Assembly (NCBI GenBank): GCA_963513935.1
Contig: OY740774.1
Location: forward strand, 91,028,424-91,092,423
DNA: 64,000 bases
From: Aphrophora alni
Lineage: Eukaryota; Arthropoda; Insecta; Hemiptera; Aphrophoridae
Direction: 5' to 3'
Below the pieces are notes generated by a model that was not told the DNA's origin, did not search any database, and worked only from the letters and a program-made list of their open reading frames with translations. The translations under genes and the position numbers were made by a program. Positions 11,836-29,885 of the stretch are shown piece by piece. How positions within the stretch are numbered: position 1 is the stretch's first letter; the number at the start of each line of letters is the position of its first letter.

Positions 11836-11930
11836 AAATCAACCTAACCTAACCAAACCTAACCTAACAAAAACTTAACCTATCGCAACTCCTAACGTAA
11901 CCTAAACTAACATAATCTAACCTAACCGTT
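11836..11930. repeat. Degenerate CCTAA (TTAGG) telomere-like tract
   Basis: Clustered CCTAAC words (AACCTAACCTAACC, CCAAACCTAACCTAAC, ATCTAACCTAACC) interspersed with mutated versions. This is the complement of the insect TTAGG telomere repeat. The decay suggests an old interstitial tract, in contrast to the pure array at 44776-44835. Confidence 0.6.
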
Positions 11931-14458
11931 CTTCAGATTTAAAGTCTGAAATTACCTTAGGATATTTATCTTTAGATATTATTATACTAAATAGTTTTGT
12001 AAAAAATAAATAAATTACCATACGTGACTTGTGGTTATAAAACGAACTAAAATGAATGATATTACTGTTTTAAAAAACTATACAATCTGCAACAATATTA
12101 GAGTTAGACTATATTTTAAAGACTTTTTCGCGTTTTTTACAAATGATCGCGTGAGCTTCATCTGAATTCAAGAAATCATTACACAGAGCAGTAAAATTGT
12201 GGAAAATTATTTGTAATAACAAACAATTTTTTTTGTAATTCTTGTTTGATAACATAGCAATGATGTAATTTAGCTGCTTAATTAGTTTGTTGTTTTTTGT
12301 CTGTTTACTACACATGTGATTAATTTGAAAATATTGTTTATACGTATCGATTTGTAGTAAAATGTTGTAAAAATTAAAAAAAAAGCCTTTTTAAACCTTA
12401 AAAAAAACCTTCACTACTAGGTTCGGAAATGGTCAAATATTCTATTTTGTTGTAATTTAATAGTTTTTGTAGCAAAAGGAAATAGAAATCTGAATGTTGT
12501 CTTCTCTCAGTGACGTGATTATGGGTGACACGATAATACAGAGGGACACTATCTGGATATACAGTTATTTTTAGGTTATCACCTGTTGTATCTTTTTTAT
12601 ATTTTTACCAAGGATTATTGTTTTTATAAGATTTAAGAATTATTGGAACCAGATTGGTAACATGTTTAAAATAAAACGAAGCGATTTCCAAACAGTGCTG
12701 AAATTTATTAACACTGGAATAAATTGACCATTTACACAAACTGTGAATATAAGCTAACAATAACTTAATTAACAAATGTTTATTAATAAACAAATTTTGT
12801 ATAATAATTACATGCCCTTAATAAAATTTACAATTAATTTAATCTTTCCCCCCCCCCATACAAATAGTTACAAATGAAATTATAAAGAGTAAAATAAATT
12901 TGTTAAAAAAAAAAAAATTAATTAATTATTGAAAATAAATTTAAGTTCAAAGTGTATATTAAATCTAACAAGTTTTCATCATTAAATTGCTTATAAATTA
13001 TTACAATTTTATTTATTAAATTTCTTAAATACTGAGTAGGCCAACTAATAAAAAAAAAAGATTAGCTTATATAAAAGAAAATTAAATTTTTTTTGACGTC
13101 AATATATATATATTTTAATTTAGAAAATAACCCCTTTGGGGTCGTGGGGCCGAAAAATTTGTCCCATCCTATAATTTATTTAAAATTTGTACATGTTTGT
13201 TTCACCAAGAATGATCACCAAGATAAGTTCACTTTATTACGCCTTATTTTTTTTATTAAAGTTTTTTAACAGACACAGGCAAAGTTCATTTTTGATACCA
13301 TGAGGCACATTTCAAAAAGATTTTTTTATAAGTTGAACTCTTATGAGCTAGGATGTCCTGAATTCTGTTTCAACTTGCTTTTTTGTCCTGACCTTGAACC
13401 AGCATTTGCTGCACAAAAAAGTGACTTATTAAAAGAGGTTTAAGCAATCTTATACAGGTTCTTTAACAAGATTTTTTACATGTAACGAAATTAGGTTGAA
13501 AGTAGTTAAAAAGAAAAATATTTTCACAATTACAAAATGTCTTCAAAAGGAAATTAGAAAATAAGTTTTATTAATTAAGAAAACAAGATAGCTCGGTCTT
13601 TGTCTGAAATCCAAAACTGGTACAAATTGCAAGAAAATAGAAAATAAAAGATTTTAATTAAAATGAAAGATTGATTAATTAATTCTTTGATTTTATGATT
13701 ATCTCAAAGATTATAATTTGATTTTTTTAAGTTAATTTTTAAATGAAAAATGGTTACTTTACTTTTATAAAAAAAATTATGTTTTTCAAAAGAAATTACT
13801 GACAATTCAAAGAAAATTAATTATGATTAAATTATTTCTAGACAATACATAGTTGCAATTAAAATTAAAAGATATAGACATAAATTTTTAATATGGTCAA
13901 TTTAATTCTTGTTACCTGGAGTTGGTTGACGAAAGCTTACGAGCTATTTGCGCGAAAGGAAACCATTCAGCAAGTTACGCATTATGCACTTAAGAGCCTT
14001 TAAATTTTTTGTACATATTTTAGACTGATTTTAACGAGTAATTTTGAAGAAGAGCCGAGATTATTTAAATAAAGAAATATTAACTTGAAGTTTTACATTA
14101 TGTGACTACTTTGAGATACGACTCGATGCCCTTCGAACTACGTACTGACTTGATGAAATCAAGGTTTACCGGGGTTAAGGTCTAATTAGCAGATCGCGCG
14201 ACACCGTTTCCAAAGTTGCCCACCAGATGGTAGCAATATGCAGGAGAGTTTACTAAGGCATTTTAAATTTAATCTACCTTGTTGGCAAGTTATGTTTTAC
14301 ATTTATTTTGCTTTGTTTAGCGGGCGTTACAATATCCTATTAGACCTTTCCTGACCAACTCTTGTTTCCCTCCGACCTTAACGTTATTATAGTATTGAGT
14401 TCGATTGGCTCTTTACATAACTCATAATGAGGCCTCAAATTTGCCCTGTTAGTTTTCT
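11931..14458. other. AT-rich intergenic DNA, nothing assignable
   Basis: Contains a C8 run near 12850 and several poly-A runs. A 68-codon minus-strand open frame at 12109-12315 has no recognisable motif and low complexity. Confidence 0.4.
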
Positions 14459-14905
14459 TTTGTTATACCTTTAAAATGAATGGTCACATGAGAGGGGTTT
14501 GCGTATAAACATTTTGAGCTTCCCTCAATATTTCCAAGTTTTAATAAAGTTTCTACATACTTAAAAAAGAACATTTAATACCTAATAAGCATTCCTTGGA
14601 TTCGGCTCATCACCAATCACTCACTAAAAAGAAGAACTTGAACCATTCTCGTCTTTAACCGAAAATAACTTTAGACAGGAATAAAATAGACCTCTAGTTT
14701 TCATCATTTACATTCTTGTACCAAAACTTTTAAAATGAGGGGTCACAAGGCGGGGGTTTTCCTTTAAAACTTTTAAGCTGCCCCAAAATATCCCTTTTTG
14801 GAAATGGTAACAACGCTGTCTTATGCCTAAAAAAGTACATGTTTATACCTAGTAAACATTACTTGAGTTCTTTTTCCCAATACTCACTCAAAAGTTACAG
14901 GGGTG
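14459..14905. repeat. Diverged pair of direct repeats
   Basis: Two segments of about 180-190 bp (about 14459-14640 and 14718-14905) share the order TTTAAAATGA..GGTCACA, a GGGGTTT block, AACWTTTWAGCT, a CTTAAAAAAG-like block, ACCTARTAARCATT and CACTCA. They differ at roughly a quarter of positions, so the duplication is old. The function is unknown. Confidence 0.6.
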
Positions 14906-19259
<4,354 letters not shown>

Positions 19260-19269
19260 TTACTTCTTA

Positions 19270-19683
19270 CTACGTGCGTCCAGCCTCGGTGCCGATTGCA
19301 CGATGTCTTCTATACAGATGGGCAGCATGTTGCACAAGTTTCGTGGAAGTGAGTATGGATGACATAAGATCCTGTGTGGCATTGCCAACCTGAAGATGTC
19401 TCAGTATTTCCTCTCTGACTGCTCCATCACCATGGGTACACTCAAGGACCATATGCTACAGACTCTCGCACCTCTGTCCACATCTAGTGCACAGAGGTGA
19501 GTCTATCATACCGAAACGGTACAGGTATTCCTCAGTGATGATGTGACCAGTTCTGGATTGGGAGATGAAAGTTTGTGTTTGCTTAGTGTGGTTCCTGTAT
19601 ATCTCCAAATCGTTTGACCATTTCAGCAGTTTGAACAGTCCTCTACCGGTTGTATCGTTCTTCCACATGTCGATCCATTTCAA
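19270..19683 (-). pseudogene. LINE C-terminal zinc-knuckle region, one stop
   Basis: The upstream part contains FISQSRTGHIITEEYLYRFG followed by SPLCTRCGQRCES, the conserved lead-in and first cysteines of the LINE C-terminal knuckle. An in-frame TAG follows (near 19454), after which the frame continues with HMVLECTH, supplying the remaining histidine and cysteine. So the knuckle is present but split by a nonsense change. Continuing upstream, the frame enters the 131-bp repeat array, where it cannot be maintained because 131 is not a multiple of three. Confidence 0.8.
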
Positions 19684-21087
19684 TTTGAGAGAGCGTTTCG
19701 CTTCCTGAATGCTAGTAGTTAGAATCGGTACATATAGTGGCTTTGGATGTTGCTGAAGAGCAGTTCTTGCGATTATGCGGTTGTATCATTCTTCCACATG
19801 TCGATCCATTTCAGTTTGAGAGAGCGTTTCGCTTCCTGAATGCTAGTAGTTAGAATCGGTACATATAGTGGCTTTGGATGTTGCTGAAGAGCAGTTCTTG
19901 CGATTATGCGGTTGTATCATTCTTCCACATGTCGATCCATTTCAGTTTGAGAGAGCGTTTCGCTTCCTGAATGCTAGTAGTTAGAATCGGTACATATAGT
20001 GGCTTTGGATGTTGCTGAAGAGCAGTTCTTGCTATTTTGCGGTTGTATCATTCTTCCACATGTCGATCCATTTCAGTTTGAGAGAGCGTTTCGCTTCCTG
20101 AATGCTAGTAGTTAGAATCGGTACATATAGTGGCTTTGGATGTTGCTGAAGAGCAGTTCTTGCTATTTTGCGGTTGTATCATTTTTCCACATGTCGATCC
20201 ATTTCAGTTTGAGAGAGCGTTTCGCTTCCTGAATGCTAGTAGTTAGAATCGGTACATGTAGTGGCTTTGGATGTTGCTGAAGAGCAGTTCTTGCGATTTT
20301 GCGGTTGTATCATTCTTCCACATGTCGATCCATTTCAGTTTGAGAGAGCGTTTCGCTTCCTGAATGCTAGTAGTTAGAATCGGTACATATAGTGGCTTTG
20401 GATGTTGCTGAAGAGCAGTTCTTGCTATTTTGCGGTTGTATCATTCTTCCACATGTCGATCCATTTCAGTTTGAGAGAGCGTTTCGCTTCCTGAATGCTA
20501 GTAGTTAGAATCGGTACATATAGTGGCTTTGGATGTTGCTGAAGAGCAGTTCTTGCTATTTTGCGGTTGTATCATTTTTCCACATGTCGATCCATTTCAG
20601 TTTGAGAGAGCGTTTCGCTTCCTGAATGCTAGTAGTTAGAATCGGTACATGTAGTGGCTTTGGATGTTGCTGAAGAGCAGTTCTTGCGATTTTGCGGTTG
20701 TATCATTCTTCCACATGTCGATCCATTTCAGTTTGAGAGAGCGTTTCGCTTCCTGAATGCTAGTAGTTAGAATCGGTACATATAGTGGCTTTGGATGTTG
20801 CTGAAGAGCAGTTCTTGCTATTTTGCGGTTGTATCATTTTTCCACATGTCGATCCATTTCAGTTTGAGAGAGCGTTTCGCTTCCTGAATGCTAGTAGTTA
20901 GAATCGGTACATGTAGTGGCTTTGGATGTTGCTGAAGAGCAGTTCTTGCGATTTTGCGGTTGTATCATTGTTCCACATGTCGATCCATTTCAGTTTGAGA
21001 GAGCGTTTCGCTTCCTGAATGCTAGTAGTTAGAATCGGTACATATAGTGGCTTTGGATGTTGCTGAAGAGCAGTTCTTGCTATTTTG
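19649..21087. repeat. Eleven 131-bp tandem repeats derived from LINE coding sequence
   Basis: The word TGTCGATCCATTTCA recurs at exact 131-bp steps (19671, 19802, then on to 20981), giving 11 copies. The unit corresponds to the stretch between RNase H and the zinc knuckle. Copies are nearly identical and fall into variants: TTCTTCC with ACATATAG, and TTTTTCC with ACATGTAG. From copy 3 the variant order is a-a-b, a-a-b, a-b, a, suggesting unequal exchange with two- and three-copy steps. Confidence 0.97.
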
Positions 21088-21300
21088 TCGGCCTCCTCAT
21101 TACCTTGTATGTCACTGTGCCGAGGGATCCATTGGAAGTGAATGGTTTTATGTTTTTGTATAATCTGGAGCAGACTTTGTATTGCCTGTGTATAATGAAA
21201 GTAGGGAGATGGTTTATACCTATTTATTGTGTAGAGGGCTGCCTTGGAGTCAGTGAGAATGCAAATCTGTTCCCTCGATAAATCGTCAGTGTTGGAGAGC
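21060..21300 (-). pseudogene. LINE RNase H domain fragment
   Basis: The minus-strand translation contains ICILTDSKAALYTINRY (the catalytic-aspartate TDS motif) and HFQWIPRHSDIQGNEEADKI (the conserved W-I-P-x-H and GNE-AD motif). This is the C-terminal half of a LINE-type RNase H. The upstream half and the reverse transcriptase are absent, and downstream it runs into the 131-bp array. Confidence 0.85.
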
Positions 21301-21871
21301 AGTAAGGATGGCCAGAAAATCTTTAATTGATGGAATCAATTACGAACAGGATATATTTGGATGTTAAGACAAATAAGGATAAGTAATCCTTCAAGGAGGT
21401 AGTTTCGCCAAGGAATATGTTATATTAAGCACAAGCGTAGTTTCAAATAATATCATTAGTAATGATTAATATTTAAATATGAATTGTAAAGATGACGTTT
21501 AGATTTAGATGTTGAATAAAACTATTGTGTTATTGTTGGGTTGTTGATTACTTTCAATGGTGGATACGAAAGTTTTATATAGTTTAAACAAACCATTGAA
21601 ATATCCATAAATTAATAAATTCTAACAAACTCTATTATAATATATTTTGAAATATTTTTGAATTACTCCCCCTCTCAGTGAATTATATATTTATGTTGTA
21701 CTCGTATTTAGTACGAATAGTAAAGTAAGTGATAAGAAGGTAAGTAGTACTTAGCTTTTCTGAAATTAATAAGAAAAATAATAGATTCAGGTTTATTACA
21801 ATATCAAAACGGCGAGTTAACCAAACTTGATTAATGTTTCATTGGTCCATATCATAGTTGTATACAATTAT
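21301..21871. other. AT-rich spacer
   Basis: No coding evidence. The sequence is mostly A/T with short poly-purine stretches. Confidence 0.4.
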
Positions 21872-22135
21872 TCAAAAGTTATTACGTGGATTATGATTTG
21901 TAAGCCATGGAAGAAATTCCAAATCGAAAGTATGCTTTGAGAAGTACAGATTGACAACTTCAAAACTTGTTTTTTTTCCAAGTTTAAATTTCAACAGATT
22001 AGTTTTATTTATTTTTTTTCTCATTATTCTAAGTCCGGGAAACAGTTTTGGATAGAACACTGAGTCGAAGGTCACATTGGCGATAAGAACCTGCATCTCA
22101 GGAGATGATATACAGCTTTCCTTAGCTTTAGCCAT
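21872..22135 (-). CDS. Possible TATA-binding-protein-like fragment (second TBP repeat)
   Basis: An 87-residue minus-strand frame. Its middle resembles the second direct repeat of the TBP saddle: an SC pair (residues 7-8), then a phenylalanine strand ending in YPKLFPGLRIMRK (about residues 28-40) where TBP family members have a P-x-LFPGL signature, then hydrophobic strand LLKFKLGKK. The spacing from SC to LFPGL and on to the strand fits the TBP fold. TBP would bind TATA promoters, but the first repeat was not found upstream on this strand, so this could be a pseudogene, a single exon or a coincidence. A weak acceptor-like AG (ATGAACAG) lies just upstream. I cannot confirm homology without a profile search. 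Confidence 0.42.
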   Translation of the reverse strand: MAKAKESCISSPEMQVLIANVTFDSVFYPKLFPGLRIMRKKINKTNLLKFKLGKKTSFEVVNLYFSKHTFDLEFLPWLTNHNPRNNF

Positions 22136-23950
22136 GTCCTGTTCATAATAATTGAATTTTTACAAAAAAATATTTTTTCCAAACTTGAACGTTGCTCCAA
22201 ACCGTTGGATAGGGTATTTTTTTTTGGTTTGATAACCGTACCATTATCTCTAATTTCGTGTTATTGTATCAAACTCTTTGTTATATTTTATAGAAATTTG
22301 TATGATGTTTAAAACTTAAAATCACTATTTTTGTTTGTTTACTTATTGTTGAAATTGGTATTTTTTATTAGGAACATATAAAATATTATTTAAGTAGTAT
22401 ATGCTTGCAGTTTGTTATTGTGTATTTCATCCCAGAAAGTTTGTGCATTGACTCAAAACTAATGTTTTAAAATTTGGTTGGTTGTATGCCATAAGTATAC
22501 TTTTTAAAGTAAGTTTTACATTTCCTTTCTCGTAAAAAAATAAACAAACAAGTTAACGCCTACATAATACTTCGACTTGTCATGTATACCAAAAATAAGT
22601 TATTTTCTTTAATAATAATATTATAATATTATAGTTCAATATGTATACATAGATTCCTGCGTTTATAATGAAAGCTATTCCGAAAAGCACTCAGTATAAA
22701 CAACAAAAGCCTAAAGCAGTTGGTAGGGTGGAAATTAATTGAATTGCCGAGGTGAGGCTTCCAAATACCATTTAAATTATAATTATAATTTCACTCTAAA
22801 TACAAATTTAATCAAAATTCTCAATGCTGTAATAACTTATTCCATTTATTATACAAAAAAAAGTAATCAACAATAAGTACATTTAAATGTAAAATACATG
22901 TAAAAAAATCATTTTAGGACCTTGCACACACAACATTCATATCAACAAGATCTAAAGCATATTAAATTTAAAAAAAGAAAAGAATTTTAATTTACTTGTC
23001 GTTTCGTAATAATTTCAAGTGCAAATTTAGTATATTTTGTACTAAAAAAATAAATTTATTTGAATACGGAAATTAATACTAATTAAATTTACGCTTTTTC
23101 TTTAAATAAAAAATACTCGAAAATAACAGAACGTAGACTGAACAGAGATAGACAGAATAGTCCAAATAGATTTTCTTAAATCCATTTATTACCAACTTTA
23201 CCTTCCGATACGAGACTTTTGCGAAGTCTTAACAGCTTATAGACTATGAAGCAGTTACTTTAAGTAATCAAACCTTACTGCCTTTACTGCAATTTCAATC
23301 TGACTTCACTCACTTCTACGTAAATCGTGCGTTGTTTTATGTTGGTAGTAAACATATATACTATCTTGCTTTTAAAAATATGTCTATCGCAGATACACAA
23401 TTTTCGATAAATAAGTTACAAAAATTTGGTATACTTAATGGAATAACCTAACTATACCATGATATCTTTTAACGTCCTGTCTTTAATTTCAAAGGATTTT
23501 ATTTCACTCTGATTTAATTTACAATATCAGTTCTCGTTCCCTAATTAAGAATATAAATTATTTATTGACATTCACAACGTACTTAACTTTCATCTATAAA
23601 ATTAAAAATGAATCTCATAAAGTCTTAATTAAATAGTAAAGCTCTCAATATATTTTCCTTTGTAATGGAATTCGATGAAGTTATTAAGTGAGTATAAGAT
23701 GGATAAATTATTTTTAATGCCGATAAGAAATGATTCGTCAGATTTAGAAATATTTGAAGAATTTCACCATATTGGAACTAAAATATAATAACAGAAGTAG
23801 ATAAATAATTTATTAGATCTTTATGTATGCAATAACAAATACTATTTGCAATCACTATTTTCTATACTAAATATTAGGTATGCGATTTAGGATATAAATA
23901 AGTTATTATATTTTGTACCCGTGCACTGTAGACTGCCTAATATTTTATTG
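22136..23950. other. AT-rich intergenic DNA
   Basis: Searched for the missing TBP first repeat and other exons on both strands; nothing convincing seen. Confidence 0.4.
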
Positions 23951-24130
23951 ATAAGAACATATTCCTCACAATGTACTTAACATTGTTTGGGAACATATTC
24001 TTCGCAATGTACTTAACAACGTTTGGGAACATATTCTTTGCAATGTACTTACATTGATTCTAACATGTTCTTCGCAATGTACCTCACATTGATTCGGAGT
24101 ATGTTCTTCGCAAAGTACTTAACATTGTTA
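23951..24130. repeat. Short minisatellite, about 36-bp unit, five copies
   Basis: The phrase AACATATTCTTCGCAATGTACTTAACATTG recurs in diverged form five times. One open frame across it reflects the repeat, not a gene. Confidence 0.8.
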
Positions 24131-24364
24131 CGTAAAATTATTACAAAAATAGATTTTTTATATTTTGGAAATATCCGTTATTATACCCACAAGTTCAAAC
24201 AATTGTATTTGGAATGAAGTTTCTCTGTCGAATGTCTGTTTGTTTATCAATAAATCGGTACTTTACATCTCAAACAAATTTTAATTTCATTTAGATTTGT
24301 GTGCATACTTTGCAGTATCTTGAGACATTTTTCGCCTAAAAATTTTCAAAATATACCATGGTAT

Positions 24365-26289
<1,925 letters not shown>

Positions 26290-29200
26290 TTTCGTTTAAT
26301 AAATAAAGTTGTATTTTCTGTTAAATTGCTTAAGAGTTATATAAAATTGTCACCACATAAGTTGAGGGAGAACAACATATTGATCCTAGATGTGTTCAAA
26401 TATTATCATTGTACTAAATACGTTTGGATTTTCTATTAAACTGTTTAAGTGGTAAATATTTAAGTGATCACAAAACTTGATGGACAACAATACAATGATC
26501 ACAAGTGTGTTCAAGCATTATTGTTGTATTAAATTAAATAAATTTAATTTGTTACCTTATATATGTTATGATATTAAATTATCACAAAACTATATGCAGA
26601 AAGACATAATAAACGTAGGTTTGTTAAAATATTATTATTATACTATATAAATTTGACTTTGCTGTTTATATTGGTAATTTGTTAGATAAATAAGTCGTTT
26701 AAAAACTTGTTTTAGAAACATAAAGATCGTAGGTGTGGTCAAGTACTATTATATACTAAATAAAGTTGTATTTTCTGTTATGCAGGTAAAGTGTTACATA
26801 AATAAGTCGTCTCAAAACTTGACAGAGAATTACAAAAATATCGTTTGTGTGGTCAAGTACTATTATATACTAAATAAAGTTGTATTTTCTGTTATGCAGG
26901 TAAATCGTTACATAAATAAGTCGTCTCAAAACTTGACAGAGAATTACAAAAATATCGTTTGTGTGGTCAAGTACTATTATTATACTAAATAAAGTTGTAT
27001 TTTCTGTTATGCAGGTAAATCGTTACATAAATAAGTCGTCTCAAAACTTGACAGAGAATTACAAAAATATCGTTTGTGTGGTCAAGTACTATTATATACT
27101 AAATAAAGTTGTATTTTCTGTTATGCAGGTAAATCGTTACATAAATAAGTCGTCTCAAAACTTGACAGAGAATTACAAAAATATCGTTTGTGTGGTCAAG
27201 TACTATTATTATACTAAATAAAGTTGTATTTTCTGTTATGCAGGTAAATCGTTACATAAATAAGTCGTCTCAAAACTTGACAGAGAATTACAAAAATATC
27301 GTTGGTGTGTTCAAGTACTATTATTATACTAAATAAAGTTGTATTTTCTGTTATGCAGGTAAAGTGTTACATAATCGTTACATAAATAAGTTGTCTCAAA
27401 ACTTGACAGAGAATTACAAAAATATCGTTGGTGTGTTCAAGTACTATTATTATACTAAATAAAGTTGTATTTTCTGTTATGCAGGTAAAGTGTTACATAA
27501 TCGTTACATAAATAAGTTGTCTCAAAACTTGACAGAGAATTACAAAAATATCGTTGGTGTGTTCAAGTACTATTATTATACTAAATAAAGTTGTATTTTC
27601 TGTTATGCAGGTAAAGTGTTACATAATCGTTACATAAATAAGTTGTCTCAAAACTTGACAGAGAATTACAAAAATATCGTTTGTGTGGTCAAGTACTATT
27701 ATTATACTAAATAAAGTTGTATTTTCTGTTATGCAGGTAAAGTGTTACATAATCGTCACATAAATAAGTTGTCTCAAAACTTGACAGAGAATTACAAAAA
27801 TATCGTTGGTGTGTTCAAGTACTATTATTATACTAAATAAAGTTGTATTTTCTGTTATGCAGGTAAAGTGTTACATAATCGTTACATAAATAAGTTGTCT
27901 CAAAACTTGACAGAGAATTACAAAAATATCGTTTGTGTGGTCAAGTACTATTATTATACTAAATAAAGTTGTATTTTCTGTTATGCAGGTAAAGTGTTAC
28001 ATAATCGTAACATAAATAAGTTGTCTCAAAACTTGACAGAGAATTACAAAAATATCGTTTGTGTGGTCAAGTACTATTATTATACTAAATAAAGTTGTAT
28101 TTTCTGTTATGCAGGTAAATCGTTACATAAATAAGTCGTCTCAAAACTTGACAGAGAATTACAAAAATATCGTTTGTGTGGTCAAGTACTATTATATACT
28201 AAATAAAGTTGTATTTTCTGTTATGCAGCTAACAGTTACACACTCGTTACATAAATAAGTCGTCTCCAGAGAATGACATAAAGATCGTTGGTGTGTTCAA
28301 GTACTATTATATACTAAATAAAGATGTGTTTTATGTTATTCAGTAAGTGTTTTATAATCGTTAAATAAATAAGTCGTCTGAAAACTTGACGGAACATGAC
28401 ATAACGCTCGTTGGTGTGTTCAAGTACTTTTATATACTAAATAAAGTTGTATTTTCTGTTATGCAGGTAAAGTGTTACATAATCGTTACATAAATAAATC
28501 GTCTCAAAACTTGATAGAGAATGACATAAAGATCGTTGGTGTGTTCAAGTACTATTATATACTAAATAAAGGTTCATTTTCTGTTAAGCAGGTAAAGTGG
28601 TACATACTCGTTACATAAATAAGTTGTCTTAAAAATTGACAGAGAATGACATAACGTTCGTTGGTGTGTTCAAGTACTATTATAAACTAAATAAAGTTGT
28701 ATTTTCGGTTATGCAGGTAAAGTGTTACATAATCGTTACATAAATAAGTCGTCTCAAAACTTGACAGTAAATGACATAAATATCGTTGGTGTGTTGAAGT
28801 ACTATTATATACTAAATAAAGTTGTGTATTCTGTTATGCAGGTAAAGTGTAACATACTCGTTACATAAACAAGTCGTCTCTAGAGAATGACATAAATATC
28901 GTTGGTGTGGTCAAGTACAATTATATACTAAATAAAGTTGTATTTTCTGTTACGCAGGTAGTGTTACATAATCGGTACATAAATAAGTCGTCTCAAAAGT
29001 TAATACATAATGACATAAATATCGTTGGTGTGTTCAAGTACTATTATATACTAAATAAAGTTGTATTTTCTGTTATGCAGTTAAAGTGTTACATACTCGT
29101 TACATAAATAAGTCGTTTCCAGAGAATGACATAAAGATCGTTGGTGTGTTGAAGTACTTTTATATACTAAATAAAGTTGTATTTTCTGTTATGCAGGTAA

Positions 29201-29650
29201 ATCGTTACATAAATAAGTAGTCTTAAAACTTGACAGAGAAGGACATAAAGATCGTTGGTGTGTTCAAGTACTATTATATAATAAACAAAGTTGTATTTTC
29301 TGTTATGCAGGTAAACTGTTACAAAATCGTTACATAAATAAATCTTCTCAAAACTGACAGAGAATGACAAAAGGATCGTTGGTGTGGTCAAGTACTTTTA
29401 TATACTAAATAAAGTTGTGTTTTCTGTTATCTAGTTAGTGTTTCATAATCGTTACATAAAATTGTAGTCTCAAAACTTGACATTACCCTCGTTGGTGTGT
29501 TCAATTACTATTTTTACAATAAATAAATTTGCATTTTTCGTAATACTGAATAAGAGTTATATATTCAGAAATCTTGTTGTATGATGTTGTTAGAAATTTT
29601 GATATTTATCTTATGTGTGTTCAAGTATTATTACTCTTTTACAATATAAA
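26290..29650. repeat. 114/126-bp satellite array
   Basis: Tandem monomers containing TCAAGTACTATTATATACTA, AATAAAGTTGTATTTTCTG and TTATGCAGGTAAA. Measured steps are 114-115 bp for the short form (26741, 26855, 26969) and 126 bp for the long form, which has an extra TGTTACATAATCG-type insert (27313 to 27439). The centre (26.7-28.2 kb) is almost homogeneous; both ends decay (26.29-26.7 and 28.3-29.65), the usual picture for a satellite homogenised by unequal exchange. The same family lies in opposite orientation at 58.4-63.4 kb. Confidence 0.96.
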
Positions 29651-29744
29651 GTAGTAAATATTTGACAGATTTTCAAAAGATGTCAAGAAATATTATTAGT
29701 ACGAGTCTCATATTTAGTAATCAAAAATTTAAAACAAATTTAAA

Positions 29745-29885
29745 AGGATTAAATAAAGCAATAAATCTAAAGTTTCAAAATTATTTTAATAATATAAATG
29801 AGCTTCAATTGTTTCCCCTTGCGGTATCATTGGGCAACTGATAATTAAGAAGTATTGACAACTATTAAGACATACACAAGTAACA
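29745..29885 (+). repeat. Arm of a 140-bp inverted repeat (left)
   Basis: The segment from AATAAAGCAATAAA through TTGGGCAACTGATAATTAA is the reverse complement of 32355-32465 with modest divergence. The minus-strand copy leads directly into the Penelope-like reverse transcriptase at 32.3 kb, so this arm is probably a second, truncated copy of the same element. Confidence 0.75.

Larger units (their letters stand above)
19260..21300 (-). mobile_element. LINE 3' end with RNase H, expanded internally
   Basis: A minus-strand LINE remnant: RNase H at the upstream end (about 21300-21060), then a region expanded into 131-bp repeats, then a CCHC-type zinc-knuckle region and 3' end. The 3' tail is built of GTAAGAA-like words near 19255-19270. 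An RNase H domain plus C-terminal zinc knuckle fits R1/I-type LINEs. The reverse transcriptase is missing (5' truncation near 21300). Confidence 0.85.

Noticed and set aside
12841..12860. Possible regulatory C-rich element (run of C)
   Set aside because: Isolated homopolymer in AT-rich DNA, likely sequencing-sensitive and without partner motifs.
19649..21087. CRISPR array
   Set aside because: Regular 131-bp spacing but no unique spacers, the whole unit is repeated, the source is LINE coding sequence, and the genome is eukaryotic.
26735..28258. Open frames of 65-86 codons with repeated KYYYILNKVVFSVMQ
   Set aside because: They are translations of satellite monomers; periods of 114 bp keep the frame open by chance and neighbouring 115/126-bp monomers break it.
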